Assembly (NCBI GenBank): GCA_018456245.1
Contig: JAGYHQ010000001.1
Coordinates: 1 to 64,000, forward strand
Reading direction: 5' to 3'
DNA from: Tenacibaculum sp.
GTDB lineage: Bacteria; Bacteroidota; Bacteroidia; Flavobacteriales; Flavobacteriaceae
Length of the DNA stretch: 64,000 nt
This document shows, piece by piece, positions 38,553 to 48,760 of this stretch (positions within the stretch are counted from its first letter, which is position 1; each line of letters starts with the position of its first letter). The notes under the pieces were generated by a model that had not been told where the DNA came from, searched no databases, and was given only the letters and a program-made list of their open reading frames with translations. The translations under genes were made by a program, and so were the position numbers.

Positions 38553-41468
38553 ATGAATAAAAACATACTAATTTTCTTATTATTTATAACGAGTGTTTTA
38601 AATGCTCAATACATTAACCCATTAATATCAAAAGACGCTGAAGCCCAAGAAGAATGGGTTAATAACATCATGAATTCAATGACTATTGATGAAAAAATAG
38701 GTCAGTTATTTATGGTGCAGGCTTACTCAAATAAAGATGAAAAGCATGAAAAAATTATGACCGATATGATTAAAAAATATCATATAGGAAGTTTAATTTT
38801 TATGCAAGGAACACCAAGTAAGCAAGCTGAATTAACTAATAAATATCAATCTTTAACAACAAAAGTTCCGTTAATGATTGGTTTTGATGGAGAGTGGGGA
38901 TTAGATATGAGGTTAAAAAACACCTATCGTTTTCCTTGGAATATGACATTGGGGGCAATACAAGACAATAAATTAATAGAAAAATTAGGTAAACAAATAG
39001 GCGAACACTGTAAAAGAGTGGGAATTCACGTGAATTTTGCTCCTGTTGTAGATGTAAATACTAACCCAAATAACCCGATAATTGGTAATCGTTCTTTTGG
39101 AGAAAGTAAAGAAAATGTTGCTGAAAAAGCCATTGCTTTTACAAAAGGAATGCAAAGTGTAGGGGTGTTGGCAAATGCAAAACATTTCCCAGGACATGGA
39201 GATACAGCAACCGATTCACACCTTACATTACCAACAATAAATTTTACTGAACAACGAATTGATTCTATTGAATTATATCCTTTTAAAAAGTTATTTAACG
39301 CGGGGGTAGCAAGTGTTATGACAGCCCATTTAAGTATTCCTAGTTTAGAGGAAAATAAGGCTTTACCATCATCTTTATCAAAAAAGATAATTACAAATTT
39401 ATTAAAAGAAAAGTTAGGCTTTTTAGGGTTAATATTTACTGACGGATTAAATATGAAAGGAGCTGCAAATTATTCAACACCGTCAGAAATAAATTTAGCA
39501 GCGTTTTTAGCAGGAAATGATATTTTATTAATTCCTGATGATGTGCCAAATACAATAAAATTATTTAAAGAATATATTAAAAACGGAAAAATATCAGAAC
39601 AAAGGCTTAATTATTCAGTTAAAAAGATATTAAAAGCTAAATATTTAGTAGGACTAAATAATTATAAACCAATACAAGAGGAAAATATTAATGAGGAATT
39701 AAATACTCCCTACAATGAAATATTACATAGGGAATTGGTTACAAATTCAATAACATTATTAAAAAATGAACAAAATTTAATTCCTATTAAACATTTAGAA
39801 AATCATAAGATAGCATATGTTTCATTAGGAGATGATAAGGGAGATTATTTTGTTAATATGCTTAAAAATTATACTGATGTAACTGTTTTTTCTAATAAAA
39901 ACTTATCTGTTTTAAAGAAAAAATTATCTAAATATAATCTTGTAATTGTAGGTTTTCATAAATCAAATAAAAATCCTTGGAAATCTTATAAGTTTTCAAA
40001 GAAAGATTTATATTGGTTACAAGAAATATCTAAAAAAAATAGAGTTATTTTGGATGTGTTTGCAAGTCCGTACGCATTATTACAGATAGAAACATTTAAA
40101 AATATTGAAAATGTTATAGTTTCTTATCAAAATAGTAAAGAGGCTCAAGAATTATCAGCTCAAGCAATTTTTGGTGCTATAAGTATTAAAGGAAGACTTC
40201 CTGTTTCTATAAAAAATAATTTTGAAGTAGGTAGTGGTTTAACCACGTACCCATTAAATAGATTAGGGTATTCAATTCCTGAAGAAGTAGGTATGTCTTC
40301 TGATAGTTTAAGAATTATAAACAAGTATTTAGATACTATTTTACAAAAAAAAATGGCTCCAGGTGGGCAAGTTTTAGTAGCTCGTAATGGAAAAGTTATT
40401 TTTCAAAAAAACTTTGGATATCATACATCGTTAAAAAAAAGAAAAGTACAATCATCAGATATTTATGATGTAGCTTCAATGACAAAAATATTGGCATCAT
40501 TACCAATGATAATGAAAGCTGAAGAGGAAAAGAAATTTTCTATTTACTCAATGTTACAAGATATTTTACCAAGTTATAAAAATACTAATAAAGATACTTT
40601 AATGGTAAAAGAAATACTGTCTCACACAGCACGTTTACATTCTTGGATACCTTTTTACAAAACAACTCAGAATGAAAAAGGAAATAATTTACCATCATTT
40701 TACAGAAATAGAAAAACCAGAAAGTTTAATATAAAAGTAGCTGATAATTTATACTTAATTAAAAGTTATAAAGACTCAATAAAACATAAAATTAAAGAAG
40801 TAGAACAAAGACCAAAAGTAGGGTATAAATATAGCGATTTAGGCTACTATATTTTTAAAGATATTCTTGAAAAAAAATATAAAAAGAGATTAGATAAATT
40901 AGTTGATGAAAATTTTTATAGTAAATTAGGATTAAACAGAACGAGTTATTTACCATTAACCAAATATAAAAAATCAGAAATTGTTCCTACTGAAATTGAT
41001 ACTTATTTTAGAAATCAATTACTTCATGGGTATGTACACGATATGGGAGCTGCTATGCAAGGAGGAGTTGGAGGACACGCTGGGTTATTTTCTAACGCAA
41101 ATGATGTAGCTAAAATAATGCAGATGTATTTACAGAAAGGTTATTATGGAGGAAAACGCTATTTGAAAGAAGAAACTATTAATAAATTTAACAAACGTTA
41201 TTTTGCAGATCTTGAAATTCGTAGAGGTTTAGGGTTTGATAAACCACAAATAAATTTAGATGAAACTCCTACGTGTAATTGTGTTTCTCACGAAAGTTTT
41301 GGTCATAGTGGATTTACAGGTACTTATACGTGGGCAGACCCTGTAAGTGGAATAATTTATGTTTTCCTATCAAATAGAGTTTACCCAACAATGGAAAATA
41401 GAGGACTGGTAGAAAGTGATATGCGTACTAAAATACAGCAAGTAATTCAAGATGCTATCATCAACTAA
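38553..41468 (+). CDS. Glycoside hydrolase family 3 / serine beta-lactamase-like fusion
   Basis: GH3: ANAKHFPGHGDTATDSH and FTDGLNMKGA; C-terminal serine hydrolase: DVASMTKILASLP (SxxK), GYKYSDLGYYI, GGHAGLFS. Confidence 0.9.
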   Translation: MNKNILIFLLFITSVLNAQYINPLISKDAEAQEEWVNNIMNSMTIDEKIGQLFMVQAYSNKDEKHEKIMTDMIKKYHIGSLIFMQGTPSKQAELTNKYQSLTTKVPLMIGFDGEWGLDMRLKNTYRFPWNMTLGAIQDNKLIEKLGKQIGEHCKRVGIHVNFAPVVDVNTNPNNPIIGNRSFGESKENVAEKAIAFTKGMQSVGVLANAKHFPGHGDTATDSHLTLPTINFTEQRIDSIELYPFKKLFNAGVASVMTAHLSIPSLEENKALPSSLSKKIITNLLKEKLGFLGLIFTDGLNMKGAANYSTPSEINLAAFLAGNDILLIPDDVPNTIKLFKEYIKNGKISEQRLNYSVKKILKAKYLVGLNNYKPIQEENINEELNTPYNEILHRELVTNSITLLKNEQNLIPIKHLENHKIAYVSLGDDKGDYFVNMLKNYTDVTVFSNKNLSVLKKKLSKYNLVIVGFHKSNKNPWKSYKFSKKDLYWLQEISKKNRVILDVFASPYALLQIETFKNIENVIVSYQNSKEAQELSAQAIFGAISIKGRLPVSIKNNFEVGSGLTTYPLNRLGYSIPEEVGMSSDSLRIINKYLDTILQKKMAPGGQVLVARNGKVIFQKNFGYHTSLKKRKVQSSDIYDVASMTKILASLPMIMKAEEEKKFSIYSMLQDILPSYKNTNKDTLMVKEILSHTARLHSWIPFYKTTQNEKGNNLPSFYRNRKTRKFNIKVADNLYLIKSYKDSIKHKIKEVEQRPKVGYKYSDLGYYIFKDILEKKYKKRLDKLVDENFYSKLGLNRTSYLPLTKYKKSEIVPTEIDTYFRNQLLHGYVHDMGAAMQGGVGGHAGLFSNANDVAKIMQMYLQKGYYGGKRYLKEETINKFNKRYFADLEIRRGLGFDKPQINLDETPTCNCVSHESFGHSGFTGTYTWADPVSGIIYVFLSNRVYPTMENRGLVESDMRTKIQQVIQDAIIN

Positions 41469-41506
41469 TTAAAATTTACAACCAGTATTATTACAATTTT
41501 AAATTT

Positions 41507-42265
41507 ATGAAAATAATTATTTCACCAGCAAAATCATTAGATTTTGAAAATAATGCACCAACAACAATACATACGCAACCATTTTTTTTAAATAAATCAT
41601 TAAAAATTAATGAAAGTTTAAAAATATTGTCGGCAAAAGAATTATCTCAATTAATGAAAATATCAGATAATTTAGGATATTTGAATTATGAAAGAAATAA
41701 AAAGTGGAATATTCCTTTTTCATTAAAAAATGCTAAACAAGCTATTTATTCTTTTACTGGTGATGTTTATAAAGGGTTAGATGTTAATACATTATCAGAA
41801 GGAAAAATACCTGTATTACAAGAAAAATTAAGAATACTTTCAGGGTTATACGGAATATTAAAGCCGTTGGATTTAATACAACCATATCGTTTAGAAATGG
41901 GAACAAAATTAAAAGTAGGAAAGTTTGATAATTTGTATAAATTTTGGGCTGATGAACTTGCTAATCACTTAAATAATGAAATGAAAGAAGATGAGTTACT
42001 CGTAAATTTAGCAAGTTTAGAATATTTTAAGGCTGTACCTAAAAAGGCTTTAAAAATGCCTATAATTACTCCTGTTTTTAAAGAATTGAAAGGTGATACT
42101 TATAAAGTTGTAGCCATTTATGCTAAAAAAGCACGTGGACTTATGATACGTTATATTATTGATAATAATGTAGAAACCATAGAAGAATTAAAAGGTTTTA
42201 ATACTAATGGTTACGGTTTTTCGGAAACGTTATCTACTAATGATGAATTGGTTTTTGTTAGGTAA
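41507..42265 (+). CDS. yaaA: Peroxide stress protein YaaA (DUF328)
   Basis: MKIIISPAKSLDFE; YSFTGDVYKGLDV; LSGLYGILKPLDLIQPYRLEMGTKL. Confidence 0.95.
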   Translation: MKIIISPAKSLDFENNAPTTIHTQPFFLNKSLKINESLKILSAKELSQLMKISDNLGYLNYERNKKWNIPFSLKNAKQAIYSFTGDVYKGLDVNTLSEGKIPVLQEKLRILSGLYGILKPLDLIQPYRLEMGTKLKVGKFDNLYKFWADELANHLNNEMKEDELLVNLASLEYFKAVPKKALKMPIITPVFKELKGDTYKVVAIYAKKARGLMIRYIIDNNVETIEELKGFNTNGYGFSETLSTNDELVFVR

Positions 42266-43103
42266 TTTTTTCATTTAACCCTTCTTTAAACCAATTTATT
42301 TTATTTGAGCCGTTTATTTTATTCCAAAAAATAGTAACTATTAAGGCAAATAATAAACTAATTAGTATAGGAAAAGATAAATCGGTCTTAAATAAACAGA
42401 AAGGATAATTTAAAAATGAATGAACTCCTACTAAATAAACTAAATTTTGGGTTTTTATGAACATTAATGATAAAATAATTCCTGCAATAAATAGTTTAAT
42501 TAAATCAAGAAATAAATATTCTGTTTGTCCTAATATTATTCTATTTGGAAGATGACTTAAAGAAAATAATAATTGAGATAAAATTAGAGCTCCGAAGATA
42601 GACAACTTATTATTAAATTTAATTTTTAAAATAAGGTAAATTTGAGTTAAAATAATTCCTCTGTAAACTAATTCTTCCGCAAGAGCACTCCCTAAAAATT
42701 GAGCTGAAAAACTGCCAAATTTATAATTTAATTTATCACTGAAGGTAATACTTCCATTTTGAAAGAATGAAAAAATAGCGCTTGATAAATTTAATAATAC
42801 CCATAAAATTAATGCCCAAAATAATCCTGTTTTAATTTTATTTGTATTTAATAGAAAGTCTTTAAGTTTTATTCTTCCTAATTTCATACTGATAATTAAA
42901 AATAATAGAACAGAAGAAATACCCGCTATTAAAGTTGGAGTTATAAAACCATTTGATTTTTCAGTTATTGAAATAAATGATTTGTTGGTAAATAAGTAAT
43001 TCCACAAAAATGCATTTATTGGGATTAAACAGATAATTAATAGTAAAACTTTATTTGAAATTTTCTTAACCATAGTTTTCTGTTTAAGTTTGTCATTTAA
43101 CAA
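42258..43103 (-). CDS. CPBP family intramembrane metalloprotease
   Basis: ALAEELVYRGIILTQ and FSLSHLPNR motifs; multi-TM. Confidence 0.85.
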   Translation of the reverse strand: MLNDKLKQKTMVKKISNKVLLLIICLIPINAFLWNYLFTNKSFISITEKSNGFITPTLIAGISSVLLFLIISMKLGRIKLKDFLLNTNKIKTGLFWALILWVLLNLSSAIFSFFQNGSITFSDKLNYKFGSFSAQFLGSALAEELVYRGIILTQIYLILKIKFNNKLSIFGALILSQLLFSLSHLPNRIILGQTEYLFLDLIKLFIAGIILSLMFIKTQNLVYLVGVHSFLNYPFCLFKTDLSFPILISLLFALIVTIFWNKINGSNKINWFKEGLNEKIT

Positions 43104-44524
43104 TCAGCTAAACCGACCGTAATCGCCAAACCTCCTTCTGATGTTTCTTTATATTTACGGTTCATATCTTTGGCAGTTTCCCACATAGTATCAATTACTC
43201 TGTCTAACGGAACAATTGATTCTTTTGGGTTGGTTTCTAATGCTAATTCAGCAGCATTTATAGCTTTAATTGCTCCCATACTATTACGTTCTATACAAGG
43301 TATTTGAACTAATCCACCAATAGGGTCACAGGTTAATCCTAAATGATGCTCCATTGCAATTTCTGCAGCAACTAAACATTGTGCAGGTGTTCCTCCTAAT
43401 AATTCAGTTAAGGCACCTGCTGCCATTGCAGATGATACGCCTATTTCGGCTTGGCAACCTCCAGCTGCTGCTGATATTGTAGCATTTTTCTTAAAAATAC
43501 TACCTATTTTACCAGCTACTAATAAGAATTTTTTAATATGCTCAAAATCAGCTTTATGATTTTCAATAACTAAATAATACATTAAAACGGCAGGAATTAC
43601 CCCAGCACTTCCGTTGGTAGGGGCTGTAACTACACGTCCTAAAGAAGCGTTTACTTCATTTACTGATAAAGCAAAACAACTAACCCATTTTAGTATTTCT
43701 CTAAATTTAACTTCACTATTTCTAATGGCATTAATCCATTCTTCAGGGTTGTTATATTTTTCTTCTTTTATAAGTTTTTTATGAGTGCTAAAAGCTCTGC
43801 GTTTTACTTTTAGCCCTCCTGGGAGTATCCCCTCAGTATGGCAACCAGTGTACATACACTCTAACATAGTATCCCAAATTCTTTTCAATTCTCTATCAAT
43901 TTCTTCGTCAGACCTTAAAACTAATTCATTTTGAAGTACAATTTCAGAGATTTGTTTTTGTTCATCTTCACAATATTTTTCTAATTCAGTTGCTTTTTTT
44001 ACAGGAAAAGGAAAATTTTCAGAACTAATTTCAGAGCTTTTATCCTCATTCATTGTTTCTTGAATTATAAAACCTCCACCTATTGAATAATAGGTTTGTG
44101 TGCCAATTTCTTTTTTATCTAGTGAATACCCTCTAAATGTTAATCCGTTTGAATGGAAAGGCAAAAAATCACGATTAAAAACAATACTATCAAAAGAAAA
44201 ATTAATCTGTTTTTCGTTGTTAAAGTTAAGTTTAAATGTTGATTTTATAGTGTTTATCGTTGTTTCAATATCTTGTATAGGAATATATTCAGGGTCAGTT
44301 CCGCTTAAGCCTAATAAAACAGCCAAATCAGTAGCGTGTCCTTTTCCTGTTAATGATAAAGAGCCGTATAAATCAATCTTTATACTTGTAATTTTATCAA
44401 AAATATTATTGTTTTTTAAATATTGAATCCATTGTTGTGCGGCTCTCCAAGGTCCTAAAGTGTGTGAACTAGAAGGTCCTATACCTATTTTTAACATATC
44501 AAACACACTAATAAATTGAGCCAT
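43097..44524 (-). CDS. sdaA: L-serine ammonia-lyase (single-chain)
   Basis: SVFDMLKIGIGPSSSHTLGPWRAA; GCHTEGILPGGLKVKRRA; APTNGSAGVIPAVLMYY; EIGVSSAMAAGAL. Confidence 0.94.
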   Translation of the reverse strand: MAQFISVFDMLKIGIGPSSSHTLGPWRAAQQWIQYLKNNNIFDKITSIKIDLYGSLSLTGKGHATDLAVLLGLSGTDPEYIPIQDIETTINTIKSTFKLNFNNEKQINFSFDSIVFNRDFLPFHSNGLTFRGYSLDKKEIGTQTYYSIGGGFIIQETMNEDKSSEISSENFPFPVKKATELEKYCEDEQKQISEIVLQNELVLRSDEEIDRELKRIWDTMLECMYTGCHTEGILPGGLKVKRRAFSTHKKLIKEEKYNNPEEWINAIRNSEVKFREILKWVSCFALSVNEVNASLGRVVTAPTNGSAGVIPAVLMYYLVIENHKADFEHIKKFLLVAGKIGSIFKKNATISAAAGGCQAEIGVSSAMAAGALTELLGGTPAQCLVAAEIAMEHHLGLTCDPIGGLVQIPCIERNSMGAIKAINAAELALETNPKESIVPLDRVIDTMWETAKDMNRKYKETSEGGLAITVGLADC

Positions 44525-44558
44525 TGTAAAGTTTCTTTTAAAGCTGTAAATATAAAAA

Positions 44559-44588
44559 AATCCTGTTCTGTATAAACAAAACAGGATT
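44559..44588. terminator. Intrinsic terminator
   Basis: AATCCTGTT/AACAGGATT hairpin with flanking A/T tracts. Confidence 0.6.
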
Positions 44589-44609
44589 AAAATTTAATCA
44601 TAAATAAAA

Positions 44610-44951
44610 TTATAGTCCGTAAACTGATTCTTTACCAAATTTTTTAGCCAATAAATAGTAAACAACAGCACGGTATTTATTTCTTTCAGATTTTCCTACT
44701 TTTTCAATTACTTCAGAAATAGCATCATCTAACTGAGGACCGTCTTTTAAACCTAATTTCTTTATTAGGAAGTTTTTCTTAACAGTTTCTAATTCTTTAG
44801 AATCAGATCCTGCAATAGTTTCAGCATCCTTTTTATAGATAGAAGGTCCTAAACCCTTTGTTACTGCTTTTAATAATTCAGCATTGTAACTTAAACCTTT
44901 ACCGTCCATAAATTTTCCGTATACTTCTAATTTTTCATCAAATTTGCTCAT
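44610..44951 (-). CDS. DUF2853 family protein
   Basis: 113-aa ORF; SKFDEKLEVYGKFMDGKGLSYNAELLKAVTKGLGPSIYKKDAETIA. Confidence 0.8.
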   Translation of the reverse strand: MSKFDEKLEVYGKFMDGKGLSYNAELLKAVTKGLGPSIYKKDAETIAGSDSKELETVKKNFLIKKLGLKDGPQLDDAISEVIEKVGKSERNKYRAVVYYLLAKKFGKESVYGL

Positions 44952-45100
44952 AATTTTCTTTTTTAAGGTTTTAAAATTTTTTAACTCCTCAAATATAAAT
45001 AAATTAAATATTAAATCAAACTAATAATAAGCATGATTAGTGTTAATTAAATTGTTAAAAAACAGAAAGTTTGTTTTGTAAAGAGTTATAATAGTTTTAT

Positions 45101-45108
45101 TAAATTTG
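45101..45108 (+). promoter_or_regulatory. -7 element (TAAATTTG) upstream of TPR gene
   Basis: Exact TAnnTTTG ~33 bp upstream of start. Confidence 0.45.
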
Positions 45109-45140
45109 CAGTGTAATTCAAAACTACAAAATAGCCTTTT

Positions 45141-46502
45141 ATGTCTTTAGTGAAATTTGAATCAATGTTGAAAACTAATAATGTTTATTTTTTCGATTCT
45201 AATGAATTTGAAGATATTATTCAGCATTATTTAGATAAAGGTAAGCATTCATTGGCTTATAAAGCTATTCAATTAGGCTTGGATCAGCATCCTACCTCTG
45301 TGCCATTAAAATTACTATATGTAGAATTGTTGATTTTTGAAAATAAAATAGAAAAGGCTGAAAATATACTTACTGATATTGAAGCAATTGAACCTAATAA
45401 TGAAGAAATTTTTATTCAAAAAGCAACAATATTATCAAAAAACGATAAGCATATTGAGGCTATAAAAATGCTGAAATTATCATTAAATTTTTCTGAAGAT
45501 CCAATAGATATTTTAGCAATGATAGGCATGGAATATCTATACTTAGAAGATTTTGAAAATGCTAAAGCATATTTTATAAAATGTGTTGATATAGATTGTG
45601 AAGATTATTCATCTTTATACAATATTATCTATTGTTTTGAGGTAGAAGAAAAATATGAAGACGCTATCAAATATTTAACTTCTTACATTGATATAAATCC
45701 GTTTAGTGAAGTTGCTTGGCATCAATTAGGGAAGCAGTATTTTGTATTAAATAAATTTAAGGAAGCTCTTGTTGCTTTTGATTATTCAGTTGTTATAGAC
45801 GAAAGCTTTATAGGTGGATATTTAGAAAAAGCAAAAACCTTAGAGAAATTAGAACGTTACGAAGATGCTATAGATAATTATTTAGTAACGTTAGAGTTAG
45901 ATGATCCTACGGCATTTGCATATTTAAGAATAGGAGAATGTTTTGAAAAGTTAGGAATTTTAAATTCTGCCATTAATTACTATGAAAAATCAGTAAATGA
46001 AGATCCTTTATTAGAAAGAGGTTGGCTTTTGCTTACCGATGTTTATTATAAAAAAGGAAATATGCCCGAAGCCTTAATTTGCATTAATAAGGCAATTAAC
46101 AATGATCAAACAAACTCATTATATTGGCGTAAATATGCCGATATTAATATTAAACTTAAGTTTTATGAAGAATCTGTAGAGGCTTTTTATAAATGTATTG
46201 AATTGGGTGATACAGAAATTGAAATTTACATTGCTTTGGCTGATGTTTTAACTTTTTTAGGTAGTTATTCAGAGGCTTTAAATATTTTAGTTAAAGCAAA
46301 GAAAAACTATCAAAAATCTGCTGAAATAGAATACAGATTATTCGGATTATTTATGATTTTAGGCAAGATAAATTATGGTTTATCTCACTTAAAAAATGGG
46401 TTAGCTATTAATTATGGTTATCATAATGTTGTAAGGAACTTATATCCATCAATATTTAAAAATGTTAAGGTTAATAAAATAATTGCAGATTATAAATATT
46501 AA
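45141..46502 (+). CDS. Tetratricopeptide repeat protein
   Basis: Multiple TPR-like helical repeats (AWHQLGKQYFVLNKFKEALVAFDYSV...). Confidence 0.9.
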   Translation: MSLVKFESMLKTNNVYFFDSNEFEDIIQHYLDKGKHSLAYKAIQLGLDQHPTSVPLKLLYVELLIFENKIEKAENILTDIEAIEPNNEEIFIQKATILSKNDKHIEAIKMLKLSLNFSEDPIDILAMIGMEYLYLEDFENAKAYFIKCVDIDCEDYSSLYNIIYCFEVEEKYEDAIKYLTSYIDINPFSEVAWHQLGKQYFVLNKFKEALVAFDYSVVIDESFIGGYLEKAKTLEKLERYEDAIDNYLVTLELDDPTAFAYLRIGECFEKLGILNSAINYYEKSVNEDPLLERGWLLLTDVYYKKGNMPEALICINKAINNDQTNSLYWRKYADINIKLKFYEESVEAFYKCIELGDTEIEIYIALADVLTFLGSYSEALNILVKAKKNYQKSAEIEYRLFGLFMILGKINYGLSHLKNGLAINYGYHNVVRNLYPSIFKNVKVNKIIADYKY

Positions 46503-46529
46503 TATCTCACTTATATTCTATTAATTTTT

Positions 46530-47306
46530 TTATAATACTAATCCATCATATGCTAAAAATACATTTTTAGGCAATTCTTTTTCAACTTCACAATGAAAAC
46601 CAAGTAACTCACTAATATGTGTTAAATAAGCTCTTTTAGGTTTTATTTTCTCAATAAAAACTAATGCTTCATCTAAATTAAAATGTGTAGGGTGTATTTC
46701 TTTTCTTAACCCTGTAACAATTAGGGTTTCTAAATTCTTTAATTTTTTCTTTTCCTCTTCTGAAATTGATTTAATATCTGTTAAATAAGCAATATCATTA
46801 AACCTATAACCTAAAATTGGTAAATTACCATGCATCACTTCAATAGGAATTACCTCTACTCCCTCTAAATTTAAAGTTTGATTATGTGAAATAACAATAG
46901 GTTTAACTTTTGGAGCACTTGGATATCTATTTTCTGTTTTAAAAACGTAGTTATATCTTTTTTTTAAATCTTCTAACACTTTATTAGTTAAATAAATGGG
47001 CACCTCTCCCATTTTAAAACTAAAAGCCCTAATATCTTCAAATCCTGCAACATGGTCGGCATGTTCATGAGTAAATAAAATTCCGTTTATTGCTTGCACA
47101 TTTTCTCGCAACATTTGATAACGAAAATCAGGACCACAATCAATTATATAATTTACATCATCCCAAGAAATCATTATTGAAGAGCGCAAACGCTTATCTC
47201 TTGGATCTTTTGATTTTGCCACAGGATGAGTACTACCAATAACAGGCACACCTGTTGATGTTCCTGTACCTAAGAAAGTTATTTTCAGTTGTTTTTTCAT
47301 TAACAC
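46530..47306 (-). CDS. MBL fold metallo-hydrolase (PhnP-like)
   Basis: LGTGTSTGVPVIG; LFTHEHADHVAGFEDIRAF; THISELLGFH. Confidence 0.9.
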   Translation of the reverse strand: MLMKKQLKITFLGTGTSTGVPVIGSTHPVAKSKDPRDKRLRSSIMISWDDVNYIIDCGPDFRYQMLRENVQAINGILFTHEHADHVAGFEDIRAFSFKMGEVPIYLTNKVLEDLKKRYNYVFKTENRYPSAPKVKPIVISHNQTLNLEGVEVIPIEVMHGNLPILGYRFNDIAYLTDIKSISEEEKKKLKNLETLIVTGLRKEIHPTHFNLDEALVFIEKIKPKRAYLTHISELLGFHCEVEKELPKNVFLAYDGLVL

Positions 47307-47326
47307 AAAAATAACTTAAAAAATTA

Positions 47327-47354
47327 AAAAAGGGAGTTTTAAAACTCCCTTTTT
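47327..47354. terminator. Perfect hairpin terminator
   Basis: AAAAAGGGAGTTTTAAAACTCCCTTTTT. Confidence 0.75.
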
Positions 47355-47356
47355 AT

Positions 47357-47554
47357 TTACCTATTTATCTTTAATATACAGACTCTAAGTTCTGGTTTAT
47401 TAGATGTAAATTTATTTACCCAAATTAATAATTCTTCTATTTCATATGGTAATAAACTCTTTAAAGCCTTGTCTAATTCCTTACAAAATAAATCAGCATT
47501 AAAACTCACTTTTTTTAATACTGTTTTTGTAAATTCAAATACAGCTCTTGCCAT
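47357..47554 (-). CDS. Small conserved-looking hypothetical protein
   Basis: 65-aa ORF between two terminator hairpins. Confidence 0.6.
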   Translation of the reverse strand: MARAVFEFTKTVLKKVSFNADLFCKELDKALKSLLPYEIEELLIWVNKFTSNKPELRVCILKINR

Positions 47555-47647
47555 AATACTTAATTAAAAAAATTAACACTTTTTGATTATTAAAGCGTAA
47601 ATAACCTGAATTTATTGTATATAATATGTTAATTTTAACCAAAAAAT

Positions 47648-47676
47648 AAATCCGATTCTGTTAAAGAATCGGATTT
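47648..47676. terminator. Intrinsic terminator
   Basis: AAATCCGATTCT-gttaa-AGAATCGGATTT then TTATT. Confidence 0.7.
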
Positions 47677-47700
47677 TATTATTTTTTTATAAAGCAATTT

Positions 47701-47967
47701 TTATAGTGCATTTATTTTATCTATTAATGCTTTTGCTTTAGTTTCTAACTCTACTCCTATTGATTTAAAGTGTGCTTTTTTGTTCTCAACATTTTTAGTA
47801 TGAATTTTTGCTATTAATTCATCAAAAACAGAAATAGCTTCATCAATAATTGCTTCAGGTTTAGAAGTATCTTCTTTTGGTTTTAATATCCCCCAAACAT
47901 AACATTCTTCTATAATATCTCCTAAAATGTAGTTAATGTCTTTTTTTAAGTTTTTTACGCTTGCCAT
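47701..47967 (-). CDS. Small hypothetical helical protein
   Basis: 88-aa ORF in a conventional intergenic layout. Confidence 0.65.
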   Translation of the reverse strand: MASVKNLKKDINYILGDIIEECYVWGILKPKEDTSKPEAIIDEAISVFDELIAKIHTKNVENKKAHFKSIGVELETKAKALIDKINAL

Positions 47968-48048
47968 AATTTAAAATAATTTTTTGCAAAGCTAATTCAT
48001 TTTATTCAATTTATTAGTAATAATTTACAAAATATTACAATTATTAAA

Positions 48049-48744
48049 TTACTTTAAAATATTTACAATTTCTTTTATGTTTAATATTGTATTATAATCT
48101 ACTTCATTTTTTTGTTCCTCACTAACTTCCTCGTGAGACCAAGTGGTATGAAAAGGCACGTGTATTGCTGAAGCCCCTAATTTTACAAGTGGTAAAACGT
48201 CCGATTTTAACGAATTACCAATCATTAAAAATTCTGACGGATTAATATCTAAACGTTTAATCATTTTTTCATAATCAGATACATTTTTTTCTGACATTAC
48301 CTCAATATGATGAAAATACTTTAATAATCCTGATTTTTCCAATTTTCGTTCTTGGTCTAATAAATCTCCTTTTGTTGCTACAATTAACCTATATTTCCCG
48401 TGTAATTCTTTTAAAACCTCTTCTACACCGTCTAATAAATCAATAGGTTTTTCAAGCATATCTTTACCTATATCTAAAATTTTTTCTATTACTTTTTGGC
48501 TTATTTTATAATTTGATAATTCCAAAGCACTTTCAATCATTGATAGCATAAAACCTTTTACTCCATAACCATATATATCAATATTTATAATCTCTTTTTT
48601 AAACAATTCTTGCTCAATTTTATTCTCAGTTTCATAACCTGATAACAATTTTGCGAATTGTTTTTCAGCATCTCTAAAATAAGTTTCGTTTACCCAAAGT
48701 GTATCATCGGCATCAAAAGCAATTACTTTTATATTTTTATACAT
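48049..48744 (-). CDS. HAD family hydrolase
   Basis: VIAFDADDTLWVNE (DxD), IVATKGD, MIGNSLKSDVLPLVKLGA. Confidence 0.92.
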   Translation of the reverse strand: MYKNIKVIAFDADDTLWVNETYFRDAEKQFAKLLSGYETENKIEQELFKKEIINIDIYGYGVKGFMLSMIESALELSNYKISQKVIEKILDIGKDMLEKPIDLLDGVEEVLKELHGKYRLIVATKGDLLDQERKLEKSGLLKYFHHIEVMSEKNVSDYEKMIKRLDINPSEFLMIGNSLKSDVLPLVKLGASAIHVPFHTTWSHEEVSEEQKNEVDYNTILNIKEIVNILK

Positions 48745-48760
48745 TCTTTAGTTATTTTAA

